Shown here piece after piece: positions 16,207 through 24,711 of a DNA stretch of 64,000 nucleotides. Every line of letters begins with the position of its first letter. The first letter of the stretch is position 1. Below the pieces are notes generated by a model, which was not told the origin of the DNA, ran no database searches, and was given only the letters and a program-made list of their open reading frames with translations. The position numbers and the translations under genes were made by a program. Location of the stretch: contig JAXMHB010000010.1 in NCBI GenBank assembly GCA_046346965.1, forward strand, positions 62,001-126,000, read 5' to 3'. Source of the stretch: JAXMHB01 sp046346965. Its GTDB lineage: Bacteria; Pseudomonadota; Gammaproteobacteria; Xanthomonadales; SZUA-5.

Positions 16207-17259
16207 TCAGCCCGGAAACAACGCGGCGCCGCGCAAACCCTCGCGCTCGTCCCAGCCCTGCGCCAAATTGAGGTTCTGGATCGCCTGTCCGGCCATACCC
16301 TTGACCAGATTGTCGATGGCGACGGTCACACTGGCTTGGCCGCGCGCGACGGTGACCGCGAGATCGGCGTAGTTGCTGCCAACCACGGCAGCGATGCGCG
16401 GCGTCCCGTCGACCAGGCGCACGAAGGGGGCCTGCGCGTAAGCGTCGGCGTAGCGCTCGCGCAGCGTCGCGGCGCTGATTCCCGGACACGGGAACATCAG
16501 CGTGGCGAAGATGCCGCGCACCAGCGGCGCCGAATGCGGAACAAAGGCGAAGTCGAGTCGGCTGCCGGCCTCGCGCAACGTGCGACGGATCTCGCCCTCG
16601 TGCTGATGCGACAACTGTTTGTAGGCGCGAAAGTCATGCGCACGGGTCGGGTGATGCGTGGTTTCGCTGGCACTGGCGCCGGACCCTGAGGATCCGGTGA
16701 TCGCCGACACCGCCACCCACGGCGGCGTCTGCTCGCCCAGGGCGAGCAGCGGAAGCAAGGCCAGTTGCAGCGCGGTGGCAAAGCAGCCGGGGTTGGCGAT
16801 CCGCCGCGCACCGGGGAGCACGCTTCGTCGCCACTCACTGAGGCCGTAGAGGAACTGCGGCAGGCGCTCGGGACACGGATGCGGGCCGCCGTAGGACTGG
16901 GCGAACTCGGCGTCGCTCGCGAGACGAAAATCGCCCGACAGGTCGATCACGGTCAGCCGCTCGGCCAAGCCGGCATCCGCCCAGGCCGCTTCCAGCGCCG
17001 GCAACTGGCGCGCGAACTCGCCGTGCGGCATCGCGGCAAACACCACCGGACAGGGGCTGTCGGCCAGCGCGCGCCAGTCGATGTCGGCCGCGAAGTGGCC
17101 GGCCACGACGCCGCGCAGATTCGGATGGACGGCGGCAAACGCCTTGCCCGCTGACTGGCGCGAGACGCCCTGGACGCTGCGCAGGCGCGGATGCGTGTCC
17201 AGCAGACGCAGCAGCTCGCCGCCGCCGTAGCCCGATGCGCCCAGGATGACGACGTCCAT
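16207..17259 (-). CDS. argC: N-acetyl-gamma-glutamyl-phosphate reductase
   Basis: This enzyme reduces N-acetylglutamyl phosphate to the semialdehyde with NADPH, the third step of arginine synthesis. The 350-residue protein starts MDVVILGASGYGGGELLRLL, the NADP-binding motif, and has the catalytic cysteine in NPGCFAT (Cys near 159), then SGSGASASE and GRHxPE-type histidine motifs in the HQHEGEI region. The length fits the family. A 9-base gap separates its start from the P-loop gene upstream, so they form one transcript, and it is the last arginine gene of the cluster. Confidence 0.95.
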   Translation of the reverse strand: MDVVILGASGYGGGELLRLLDTHPRLRSVQGVSRQSAGKAFAAVHPNLRGVVAGHFAADIDWRALADSPCPVVFAAMPHGEFARQLPALEAAWADAGLAERLTVIDLSGDFRLASDAEFAQSYGGPHPCPERLPQFLYGLSEWRRSVLPGARRIANPGCFATALQLALLPLLALGEQTPPWVAVSAITGSSGSGASASETTHHPTRAHDFRAYKQLSHQHEGEIRRTLREAGSRLDFAFVPHSAPLVRGIFATLMFPCPGISAATLRERYADAYAQAPFVRLVDGTPRIAAVVGSNYADLAVTVARGQASVTVAIDNLVKGMAGQAIQNLNLAQGWDEREGLRGAALFPG

Positions 17260-17269
17260 GCCCTGCCCC

Positions 17270-18322
17270 TCAACGCGTGCCGGCCAGACGCTGTTGCACC
17301 AACTGCAGCGCGAGTTCACCCAGCGCCCGCGGATCGACGCGGGCGTTGCGCGCCGGGATGCCGAGGCGCTCCACGAAGCGCATGCCGACGGCGTTGTCGG
17401 TGGCCGGGCCGGCGACGATATCGACGTCGATGCCGTAGGTTTCGCGCAGATAATCGACGCCACCGGCCACGCCGACCGGGTCATTGGCGCAGAAGACGAA
17501 ACACGCGCACTGTTTGCGCAAGGCTTCATCGGCCAGAATGGCTTGCACGCCATACTCGCCCATGACGCCGTCGCCGGTTTCCGCGACAATCACATCCACG
17601 CCCTTGGCGGCGATTTCAGTCAGCACCTTGTGCGCGGTCGCTGCGGCGTGCTCTGGACCGGAGCAGACGATGCCAGCGTCAGTGAAATCGGCAATCACCT
17701 CGGCACCGTGGTCATACAGGTGCAGGGTGTCGCGCATCAGCGAAATGCCGGTCAGTTTGGCGCCACCCACCTTGAAACCCTGCTGATGCAGCGCACGCAC
17801 CATGGCCGAGCCTGCCAGCGTCTTGCCGGCATTCATGCAGGTACCGAGAATGAAAATAATCGGCACTTTCGGCGCGTTCGGCATACCCTTGAGGGCATTG
17901 TGGCGAATATGCGCCGGTATGCCCTGACGTGATTGAAACTCGGGGAAAATCAGCACCTGCCCGAGCACTTCCAACTGAAAGGGTTTGCCGACATCCGGGT
18001 TGTAGGAGACGCACTGCCCCATCACGCCGCCGATATTCAGCATATTGATGAAGTCGCCCACTTTGAGCGATTTTGGCAGCACGCCCTCGTAGCCATGCAG
18101 CGCATGACGCTTGCCGAGCGCACCGACGACCAGGTCGCCGTCGTGCAAAGTCATCCAGCGGCCGTGGGTGTCTTCCAGCTGATTGTAGGTGCTCTTTTCA
18201 CCGTGCACGCGCACGGCCACCACCGAACCCTCTTCCAGCAGGATGTCGTCGCTCAGCGTCAGCGTGCGCGACAGATTGAGGTTGCGGGTAACGCTGGCGA
18301 TTTTGTCGACGGTCAGGCGCAT
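17270..18322 (-). CDS. P-loop NTPase of the dethiobiotin-synthetase/DUF1611 type
   Basis: A 350-residue protein. The C-terminal half has a P-loop (GTCMNAGKT, near residue 160) and the later blocks ADFTDAGIVCSG and VIVAETGDGVMGEYG, typical of the DTB-synthetase-like fold that includes DUF1611. The N-terminal half is a beta-rich domain with VRVHGEKSTYNQLED. There is no signal peptide. It lies between argC (9 bases downstream) and the IVP cassette, so it is probably expressed with the arginine genes, but the role is not known. DUF1611 relatives (DgcN) have been linked to N-acetylation of D-glutamate, which makes a link to acetylglutamate supply worth testing; that is speculation. Confidence 0.55.
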   Translation of the reverse strand: MRLTVDKIASVTRNLNLSRTLTLSDDILLEEGSVVAVRVHGEKSTYNQLEDTHGRWMTLHDGDLVVGALGKRHALHGYEGVLPKSLKVGDFINMLNIGGVMGQCVSYNPDVGKPFQLEVLGQVLIFPEFQSRQGIPAHIRHNALKGMPNAPKVPIIFILGTCMNAGKTLAGSAMVRALHQQGFKVGGAKLTGISLMRDTLHLYDHGAEVIADFTDAGIVCSGPEHAAATAHKVLTEIAAKGVDVIVAETGDGVMGEYGVQAILADEALRKQCACFVFCANDPVGVAGGVDYLRETYGIDVDIVAGPATDNAVGMRFVERLGIPARNARVDPRALGELALQLVQQRLAGTR

Positions 18323-18350
18323 GGGGAAGGGCCGTGTGTAGGAGGTTTGT

Positions 18351-18399
18351 GAGGGGTGAGGGGTGAGTGGTGAGTGGTGAGTGGTGAGTAAAAGCCGGC
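18351..18399 (+). repeat. Left arm of the inverted repeat flanking the IVP gene, heptamer array
   Basis: Heptamers GAGGGGT (two) then GAGTGGT (three) run from 18351 to about 18385. Bases 18362-18399 are the reverse complement of 18800-18837 with 36 of 38 positions matching. The arm lies between the start of the P-loop gene and the end of the IVP gene. Confidence 0.9.
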
Positions 18400-18421
18400 T
18401 GACTGAGACTTGGCGCAATGA

Positions 18422-18787
18422 CTACAGAGGCTTGGATGCTTTTGCGGCGATCAGGCCGTTCAGGAGGCGGAAGACCAGTGTAAGCCGCTCGACCAGTGGC
18501 GGTGTGCGTTCGATCAGGTTCATCTCGGATGCGATCCAGATTTGGGTATCCAACTCGGTCAGCGAGCCACGGGCAATCTGCGCGAATCGACGGAACTCCG
18601 CTTGAGTGCCGCGACCTGCACCCTCGGCGATGTTGCTCGCGATGGAAACGGCGCAGCGCCTCATTTGCAGACACAAGCCGAATCTTTCCGACTCCGGCAT
18701 TTCCTGGGTAACCTCGTAAATCTGCCTGGCAAGGCGCATAGCCTCCTTCCAGGCATCCAGCTCATAATGTTTAGGCTTGAACGACAT
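18422..18787 (-). CDS. Four-helix-bundle protein (S23 / 23S rRNA intervening-sequence protein family)
   Basis: A 121-residue protein starting MSFKPKHYELDAWKEAM. It carries the family hallmarks LDAWKEAMRLARQIYEV, ERFGLCLQMRRCAVSI and SNIAEGAGRGTQAEF. The family was first seen encoded in intervening sequences of 23S rRNA and is common as a stand-alone gene; its job is not settled. Here it sits inside the arginine cluster, between argG and the P-loop gene, enclosed by a 38-bp inverted repeat. Family length is normal and the frame is intact. Confidence 0.9.
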   Translation of the reverse strand: MSFKPKHYELDAWKEAMRLARQIYEVTQEMPESERFGLCLQMRRCAVSIASNIAEGAGRGTQAEFRRFAQIARGSLTELDTQIWIASEMNLIERTPPLVERLTLVFRLLNGLIAAKASKPL

Positions 18788-18799
18788 GACGCGATTCTC

Positions 18800-18837
18800 G
18801 CCGGCTGTTACTCACCACTCACGACTCACCACTCACC
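18800..18837 (-). repeat. Right arm of the inverted repeat flanking the IVP gene
   Basis: GCCGGCTGTTACTCACCACT starts this arm and CTCACC-type heptamers complete it. It is the reverse complement of 18362-18399 apart from two mismatches. It ends eight bases before the argG stop codon at 18846. Confidence 0.9.
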
Positions 18838-18845
18838 GGCGGCGC

Positions 18846-20033
18846 TCAACGCGCCGCCAGCGCCACCTGCTGGGCGACACCGAACAATTTGCAGTAGCCG
18901 CGCGCTTCCTCGCCGGTCCAGGCTTTGGCGCCCTCGCCGTAGCTGGCGACCTTGGATTGCATCAGGCTGTGCGGCGAACGCACACCTTCCACTTGGGCGA
19001 CGCGCGGGTACAGCGTCATCCGCACCTCGCCCGTCACCGTGGTCTGCGAGGACTGCAGGAAGGCTTCCAGATCGCGGCCGATGGGATCGAAGTAATGCCC
19101 TTCGTGCAACAAGCTGCCATAGAGATTGCCCAGCGATTCTTTCCAGAACAGCTGCTTGCCGCTCAACACCAGCTTCTCCAACTCGCGATGCGCCTGAATC
19201 AGCAGGTGGGAGGCGGCGGCGGAGAAGCCCACGCGGCCCTTGATGCCGAGGATCGTGTCGCCCAGGTGGATGCCGCGGCCGATGCCGTACTGATCGCCGA
19301 TGGCATTCAGCGCTTCGACGATAGCCACGGCGCCGAGCGCCTGGCCGTCCAAAGCCACCGGCTGGCCGCGCTCAAAACCGAGCACCAGCGTGCGCGGCGG
19401 CAGGTCGGCGGAAATCGCGCCACCGGGATAGGCCGATTCCGGCAAGTGCTGCCAGGAATCGTGGGTTTCCTTGCCACCGACCGAGGTGCCCCACATGCCC
19501 TCGTTGACCGAGTACAGCGTGGTTTTCGGCGGAATCACGACGCCGCGCTCCGCCAGCCAGCGCGTCTCGTCCTCGCGCGAGAGCGCCAGTTCGCGGATCG
19601 GCGTGATCAGCTCGCGTCCCGGGCACAGCGCCCGGAAGGCCACATCGAAGCGTACCTGGTCGTTGCCAGCGCCGGTGGAACCGTGCGCGATGGCCGCTGC
19701 GTCCAGCTCATTCGCGACCTCGGCGACGCGCTTGGCCTGGCACACGCGTTCGGCCGACACCGACAGCGGATAGAGCTGGCCGCGCAGCACATTGCCGTAC
19801 AGCAGATAGCGCAGATAGTCGTCCCACAGCTCCTGACGCGCATCGATGGTGCGGTGCTGCTGCACCCCGAGGCGCACCGCAGCGGCCTCGATGCGCGCGA
19901 GTTCGGCGCTGTCGAAGCCACCGGTGTTGACGGTGACGGTCGCCACCTCATAGCCGCGTTCGCGCAGATGCAGCACGCAGAAGGAGGTATCGAGGCCACC
20001 GGAGAAGGCAAGTACGCAGAGCGGTTTGGTCAT
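18846..20033 (-). CDS. argG: Argininosuccinate synthase
   Basis: It joins citrulline and aspartate with ATP to give argininosuccinate. The 395-residue protein starts MTKPLCVLAFSGGLDTS, the PP-loop ATP pyrophosphatase motif, and has HGSTGAGNDQVRFD and SVNEGMWGTSVGG, matching the family. The start at 20033 puts the PP-loop at the usual position. It is followed by the IVP cassette before the P-loop gene and argC, and preceded by argH with 24 bases between, so it is part of one cluster. Confidence 0.95.
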   Translation of the reverse strand: MTKPLCVLAFSGGLDTSFCVLHLRERGYEVATVTVNTGGFDSAELARIEAAAVRLGVQQHRTIDARQELWDDYLRYLLYGNVLRGQLYPLSVSAERVCQAKRVAEVANELDAAAIAHGSTGAGNDQVRFDVAFRALCPGRELITPIRELALSREDETRWLAERGVVIPPKTTLYSVNEGMWGTSVGGKETHDSWQHLPESAYPGGAISADLPPRTLVLGFERGQPVALDGQALGAVAIVEALNAIGDQYGIGRGIHLGDTILGIKGRVGFSAAASHLLIQAHRELEKLVLSGKQLFWKESLGNLYGSLLHEGHYFDPIGRDLEAFLQSSQTTVTGEVRMTLYPRVAQVEGVRSPHSLMQSKVASYGEGAKAWTGEEARGYCKLFGVAQQVALAAR

Positions 20034-20057
20034 GGGAGTGCGTCAGAGGGCATCAGA

Positions 20058-21413
20058 TCAGGGGGCGAACACGCGTCGATCGACGGCGTCCAGCAGAGCG
20101 CGGCGAGCAGCCAGCCAGTCAGCCGCCTCGGCGAGTTCGCCGTCGGCTGCCGCAAAAGCCAGGTGGCCCAGACCGCCAACGTGCGTTGCGCTGAGCGCCG
20201 CGCGGTCCGGCACGAAGCGCCCTTCCATCACCACCTCGCCGATCTGCCGATAGGCGTCGCGGAAGGTGTGGCCGGCCGCCACCAGCACATAGGCCTGGTG
20301 GGCCGCATACAACTCGTCGCTCATTGCCGCCGCGCTGCGCGTGGCATCGACGCGCAGGACCGGAATGAGGCGCGTCAGCACGTCCAGCGTGGCGGCAGCC
20401 GCATCCAGCGCCGCCATCAGCGGGCGCTTGTGCAGCTGGAAATCGCGGTGGTAACTGCCGGGCAGCCCGCTGATGATCTGGCGATGCCACTCGGCAATGC
20501 CACGCAGCTCGCGGCAGCGGCCGCGCGCCAATTCCAGCACATCGGGATTGCGCTTCTGCGGCATGATCGAGGAGCCGGTGGTGTACGCGTCCGGCAGGCG
20601 CACGTAGCCAAATTCCTCGGTGGAATACAGAGAGAGATCCCAGCACAGCTTCTCCAGCGTGCCGGCCAGCGACACCAGCCAGTCCAGCAGCGCCTGCTCG
20701 TGCCGACCTCGCGAGTTCATCACGTCCACCGGTGCCCGCTGCACGCGCGCAAAGCCGAGCAGATCGGCCACGCGCTGACGATCGAGCGGCAGCGGCACGC
20801 CAAAACCGGCCGCCGCACCCAGCGGACAGCGGTCGATGCGCCGCCACACGGCAGTCGCCGCGTCCAGCTCCTCCAACACGCCCTCGACATAGCCCATCGC
20901 CCACTGCGCCCAGGAGGACGGCATCGCGCGGCGCAGATGCGTGTAGCCCGGCAGCGGCACGTCTTCATGCTGGCGCGCAAAGCTGAGCAAGGCAGTCGCC
21001 AGCGCGTGTGCCTGCGTGGTCAAGCCATGCAAACGCGTGCGCAGCAGCAAGCGCAGCGCCAGCAGCACCTGATCGTTGCGCGAACGCCCCAGGTGGATGC
21101 GTTTGCCGGCTTCGCCGACGCGCGCGATCAAGGCGTGCTCCAGCGCGGTGTGGCCGTCTTCCTGCTCGGCGCTGATGGCGATCTCGCCACGCTCGGCGCA
21201 GGGCTTCAGCGCCGCCAGCGCGCCGATCAACGCCTGGGCGTCGGCAGTCGGCAGCAAACCGGCTTCCGCCAGCATGCGCGCATGCGCCGCAGAGCCCTGA
21301 ATGTCGAAGGGCAGCAGCGCGAGATCAAGCTGCGGATCCTCGCCCACGGTGTAGCGATGGATCGCGGCATCCAGCGGCAGACCTTTGGCCCACAGCGGCG
21401 CGACCGCGCTCAC
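20058..21413 (-). CDS. argH: Argininosuccinate lyase
   Basis: It splits argininosuccinate into arginine and fumarate, the last step of the pathway. The 451-residue protein contains HLGRSRNDQV and the signature SSIMPQKRNPDVLEL, whose serine is the catalytic residue in the fumarase/aspartase superfamily, plus GYTHLRRAMPSSW. Length and order fit the family. It lies 40 bases after argB and 24 before argG. Confidence 0.95.
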   Translation of the reverse strand: MSAVAPLWAKGLPLDAAIHRYTVGEDPQLDLALLPFDIQGSAAHARMLAEAGLLPTADAQALIGALAALKPCAERGEIAISAEQEDGHTALEHALIARVGEAGKRIHLGRSRNDQVLLALRLLLRTRLHGLTTQAHALATALLSFARQHEDVPLPGYTHLRRAMPSSWAQWAMGYVEGVLEELDAATAVWRRIDRCPLGAAAGFGVPLPLDRQRVADLLGFARVQRAPVDVMNSRGRHEQALLDWLVSLAGTLEKLCWDLSLYSTEEFGYVRLPDAYTTGSSIMPQKRNPDVLELARGRCRELRGIAEWHRQIISGLPGSYHRDFQLHKRPLMAALDAAAATLDVLTRLIPVLRVDATRSAAAMSDELYAAHQAYVLVAAGHTFRDAYRQIGEVVMEGRFVPDRAALSATHVGGLGHLAFAAADGELAEAADWLAARRALLDAVDRRVFAP

Positions 21414-21453
21414 GGCTGGCTCCGGTGCAGCTGCGGCACGCAGGGCTGGCCCG

Positions 21454-22353
21454 TCATTCGCCTTCCTTGACGATCATCGTGCCAGCGCCCTCGTTGGTGA
21501 AGATCTCCACCAAGATTGCGTCCGATTGCACGCCCGACACCAGATGCGCCGCGTGCACGCCGTGGTTCAGCGCATGCTTGATCGAGGCGGCCTTCGGCAG
21601 CATGCCGCCTGCCAGTTCACCGCGCGCTTCCATCTCATCGAGCTTGGCCAGCGTCGCAAAGGTGATCAGCGAGGACGGATTCTTCAGATCCTTCAACAGA
21701 CCGGGCACCTTGAGCACGAAGAACAGCTTCTCGGCGCCGAGCACCGCCGCCACATGCGAGGCAATGGTGTCGGCATTGGTGTTGTAGACGCTGCCATCGG
21801 CGTTGCCGGACAGCGGCGCGATCACCGGCACGTAGTCCTTGTCGAGCAGATGCGTGAGCAGGGTCGGATCGATCTGTTCGATGTCGCCGACCAGACCGTA
21901 GTCGAACAACTTGGGCTTGCCGTTGTCCTCGCCCATATAGATCGGCGCCCGCTTGCGCGCCTTGATCATGCCGGCGTCGACCCCGGTCAGCCCGACCGCC
22001 GGCACGCCGACGCGGTTCATCTCCGCCAGCAGATCGGTGTTGGCGACGCCGTTGAACACCATCTTGGCGGCGTCCAGCACCTCGGGCGTGGTCACGCGGC
22101 GGCCGGCCTGCTTCTCGATCGGCAGATTCAACTGCTGGCACAACTGATCCAGGCGCGCGCCGCCGCCGTGGACGACGACAACACGGATCGACAGCGTCCA
22201 CAGCACGCCGATTTGCTCGACCACCTTGCGGCGGCTATCCGGATCATCCAGCACCTCTCCGCCGAGCTTGACCACGAAGGTCTTGCCGCGGAACTGGCGC
22301 AGATACTTGGACAGACCTTTCAGGGCGTCGTAGGGGTTGGCAGCGAAGGGCAT
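21454..22353 (-). CDS. argB: Acetylglutamate kinase
   Basis: It phosphorylates N-acetylglutamate, the second step. The 299-residue protein starts MPFAANPYDALKGL and has VVKLGGEVLDD, VVVHGGG and the NTNADTIASHVAAVLGAEKL nucleotide region. Xanthomonas ArgB is a longer fusion carrying an acetyltransferase domain (NAGS-K); here the protein ends after the kinase domain, so acetylglutamate synthase must come from elsewhere. The start at 22353 was chosen over a longer frame because upstream codons lie in a repeat-rich spacer. Confidence 0.93.
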   Translation of the reverse strand: MPFAANPYDALKGLSKYLRQFRGKTFVVKLGGEVLDDPDSRRKVVEQIGVLWTLSIRVVVVHGGGARLDQLCQQLNLPIEKQAGRRVTTPEVLDAAKMVFNGVANTDLLAEMNRVGVPAVGLTGVDAGMIKARKRAPIYMGEDNGKPKLFDYGLVGDIEQIDPTLLTHLLDKDYVPVIAPLSGNADGSVYNTNADTIASHVAAVLGAEKLFFVLKVPGLLKDLKNPSSLITFATLAKLDEMEARGELAGGMLPKAASIKHALNHGVHAAHLVSGVQSDAILVEIFTNEGAGTMIVKEGE

Positions 22354-22507
22354 GGCGGGATTACCTTGGAGTCTGGAAATGCGGGGAAAGGGGCGAGGGG
22401 CAAGGGGAACAGACAAAGGCACGGTTGCAGTGATCGGCGGATCGGAATGCGGGGGAGGGATCCCAGGGCGGTGGAGCTGACCCCTGACCCCTGACCCCTG
22501 CCCCGCT
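22354..22507. other. argB-argF' spacer with facing G-rich and C-rich tracts
   Basis: GCGGGGAAAGGGGCGAGGGG (about 22381-22400) faces three ACCCCTG-type heptamers and a final C run at 22480-22504. The C-rich part has four runs of four C within 24 bases, so the minus strand, which is the coding strand here, meets the usual G-quadruplex pattern. The two tracts are also loosely complementary. No gene. Confidence 0.7.
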
Positions 22508-23515
22508 TCACGCCTTGCCGAACAGCCAGGCGAGCGCCGCCATCTGCACCCACAGGCGGTTTTCGGCCTCGTCGACGACGCGCGACAGTTCGGAGTCGAG
22601 GATTTCGTCGCTGACTTCGACATTGCGGCGCACCGGCAGGCAGTGCATGAAGATCGCGTCCGACGCCGCCTGTTCGAAATGCTTCAGCGTGGGCATCCAG
22701 CCGCGCAAAGCCGGCGAGGCGACGATGCCGTCTTCGCTGGCGCGCGGTTCCGGGCCCCAGGCTTTGGTGTAGACCACGTGAGCGCCTTCCAGTGCGGCGC
22801 GCTGGTCGTGGGTGTAGCGGATGCTGGCGCCGCTCTCGGCTGCGTAGCGCTGCGCTTCGGCGCGCACTGCCTCGCCGAGTTCGAAACCCGGCGGATGGGC
22901 GACGGTGACCTCGCAGCCGGCGGCAGCCGCGTGCAACAGCACCGAATTGGGCACCGCCTTCGGCAAGGGCCGGATGTGCGGCGCCCAACTCAGCACCACT
23001 TTGACGCCCTGCGTCTGACCGAAACTCTCCTGCACGGTCAGCATGTCGGCCAGCCCTTGGCACGGGTGCTCGCGCGCCGATTCCAGGCTGATCATCGGCA
23101 CCTTGGCATGGCGGCGGAATGCGTTGATGACGCCATCCAGATCGTCATCGGCCTGGCCCATGCCGCGCGAAAAGGCGCGCACACCGAGCACATCGACGTA
23201 GCGTGACAGCACCGGCGCGGCCTCGCGCACGTGCTCGGCCTTGTCGGCGTTCATCACGGCGCCGTCTTCGGTTTCCAGCTTCCAGACGCCACTGCCCTCT
23301 TCCAGCGCCACTGATTGCCCGCCGAGCTTGGCCATCGCCACCTCGAAACTGGTGCGCGTCCGCAGCGAGGGATTGAAAAACAGCATGCCGAGCACCTTGC
23401 CCTTCAGCAGCGGGCCGGGCTCGTTGCGCTTGAACTCTGCCGCCAGCTTCAGCAGCGCGGCCTGACCCTTGGGGCCGAGGTCTTTCAGATGGGTGAAATG
23501 GCGCATCGGGCTCAT
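22508..23515 (-). CDS. argF': N-acetylornithine carbamoyltransferase
   Basis: In xanthomonads this enzyme carbamoylates N-acetylornithine, giving acetylcitrulline, in place of ornithine carbamoyltransferase. The 335-residue protein has the carbamoyl phosphate motif SLRTRTSFEVAM, then EHPCQGLADMLT and MHCLPVRRNVEVSD. The EDGAVMNADKAEH loop and the long insert fit the acetylornithine type rather than OTCase. Its start overlaps the argD stop by four bases (ATGA), so the two are translationally coupled. The acetylcitrulline deacetylase it needs is not in the window. Confidence 0.9.
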   Translation of the reverse strand: MSPMRHFTHLKDLGPKGQAALLKLAAEFKRNEPGPLLKGKVLGMLFFNPSLRTRTSFEVAMAKLGGQSVALEEGSGVWKLETEDGAVMNADKAEHVREAAPVLSRYVDVLGVRAFSRGMGQADDDLDGVINAFRRHAKVPMISLESAREHPCQGLADMLTVQESFGQTQGVKVVLSWAPHIRPLPKAVPNSVLLHAAAAGCEVTVAHPPGFELGEAVRAEAQRYAAESGASIRYTHDQRAALEGAHVVYTKAWGPEPRASEDGIVASPALRGWMPTLKHFEQAASDAIFMHCLPVRRNVEVSDEILDSELSRVVDEAENRLWVQMAALAWLFGKA

Positions 23516-24645
23516 CCTTGGAAAGCGTGTATCGCAGATTCGAGCGCCGCCAGCGCGGACTCGGACACATTCAGACAGGGCATCAGGCGCAACACTTGGG
23601 GATCACTGGACGCGCCGACCAGAATGCGCTGTGCATACAGATGCGACTTCAGCGCCGCCGCCGGTCCGTGGGTGCGCAAGCCGAGCAGCAGACCCTCGCC
23701 CACCACCGCCGCCACCGCCGCACCCGGCAAACTGGCTTTCAGACGCGCACCGGCGCGTGCAGCGGCGTCGACCAGACCGTCTTCGCGCACCACCGCCAGC
23801 GTCGCCAGCAGGGCCGCCATCGCCAGCGGACCACCGCCGAAAGTGCTGCCCAGATCGCCCGGACGCACCGCCGCCGCGCGCTCGGCCGACAGCACGGTGG
23901 CGCCGATCGGCACGCCGGAGGCGAGGCCCTTGGCGAGCGTCATCGCATCCGGGCGCACGCCATAAAACTCGGCTGCGCTGGGCGCACCGACGCGCCCGAG
24001 GCCGGTTTGGATCTCGTCGAAAATCAGCCAGGTTCCGGCGTCGGCGGTGCGCTCGCGCAGGCGCTGGAACCAGGCTGGCGTGGCGCAGCGGATGCCCGAC
24101 ATGCTCTGAATCGGCTCGACGATGACGGCCGCGTACTGGCTGAAATCAGTGGCGTCGAGCGCCGCTTCGTCGGCAAAGGGGATGCGCGCGTGTGGCGCCA
24201 GCACGCTGGCATAAGGCTCGGTGATTTTGGCGTCGTCGGTGGCCGACAGCGCCAGCAGCGTGCGCCCGTGCCAGCCGCCGTCGAAGCTGAGCACGCGCGT
24301 GCGCCCGGTCTGCTTGATCGCCAGCTTCAGCGCGTTCTCGTTGGCCTCGGCGCCGGAGTTGCAGAAGAACACCGAACGCAGGCCAGCACCGCCCAGAAAG
24401 TCGATCAGCGCCGCGGCCGCGCGTTCACGCACCGACAGCCGCGCCGCCGCCGAGTAGAACAACAATTGGCCGGCCTGGGCGGCGATGGCCGCCACCACGC
24501 GCGGGTGACTGTGGCCGGTCAGCGTGACGCAGTGGCCGCCGTAGAAGTCGATGTACTCGCTGCCGTCATCGGCATAGACGCGATCACCCGCCCCGCGATC
24601 AAGCAGGAAAGGAAAAGCCGCGTAGGTTTCGAGCAAGGCAGACAT
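23512..24645 (-). CDS. argD: Acetylornithine aminotransferase
   Basis: A class III PLP aminotransferase that makes N-acetylornithine from the semialdehyde. The 377-residue protein has FFCNSGAEANENALKLA, the substrate-side FDEIQTGLGRVG and the PLP lysine in TLAKGLASGVPIGA. It is the first gene of the arginine cluster and overlaps argF'. I place the start at the ATG at 24645; another ATG at 24660 is in frame but lies within the first ARG box, and neither has a strong ribosome site. Transcription is divergent from argR. Confidence 0.88.
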   Translation of the reverse strand: MSALLETYAAFPFLLDRGAGDRVYADDGSEYIDFYGGHCVTLTGHSHPRVVAAIAAQAGQLLFYSAAARLSVRERAAAALIDFLGGAGLRSVFFCNSGAEANENALKLAIKQTGRTRVLSFDGGWHGRTLLALSATDDAKITEPYASVLAPHARIPFADEAALDATDFSQYAAVIVEPIQSMSGIRCATPAWFQRLRERTADAGTWLIFDEIQTGLGRVGAPSAAEFYGVRPDAMTLAKGLASGVPIGATVLSAERAAAVRPGDLGSTFGGGPLAMAALLATLAVVREDGLVDAAARAGARLKASLPGAAVAAVVGEGLLLGLRTHGPAAALKSHLYAQRILVGASSDPQVLRLMPCLNVSESALAALESAIHAFQG

Positions 24646-24652
24646 GGATACC

Positions 24653-24691
24653 GGTTGCATAAAATGCTGTCGACACGCATATTATGCACTT
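24653..24691. promoter_or_regulatory. Paired ARG box between argD and argR
   Basis: Two inverted repeats, GCATAAAATGC (24657-24667) and GCATATTATGC (24677-24687), have centres 20 bases apart, close to the two-turn spacing of paired ARG boxes bound by ArgR hexamers. They lie between the divergent argD and argR starts, so one site could repress both. The A/T-rich centre with flanking inverted arms matches the known operator style. Binding is inferred. Confidence 0.75.
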
Positions 24692-24711
24692 TCGCTGCGC
24701 CGCACAAGACT

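Noticed and set aside
18777..21470. An 897-codon open frame on the + strand opposite argG and argH
   Set aside because: It is the antisense shadow of two well-conserved genes; composition is arginine/histidine/glutamine-rich and it has no ribosome site. High G+C DNA commonly leaves such frames.
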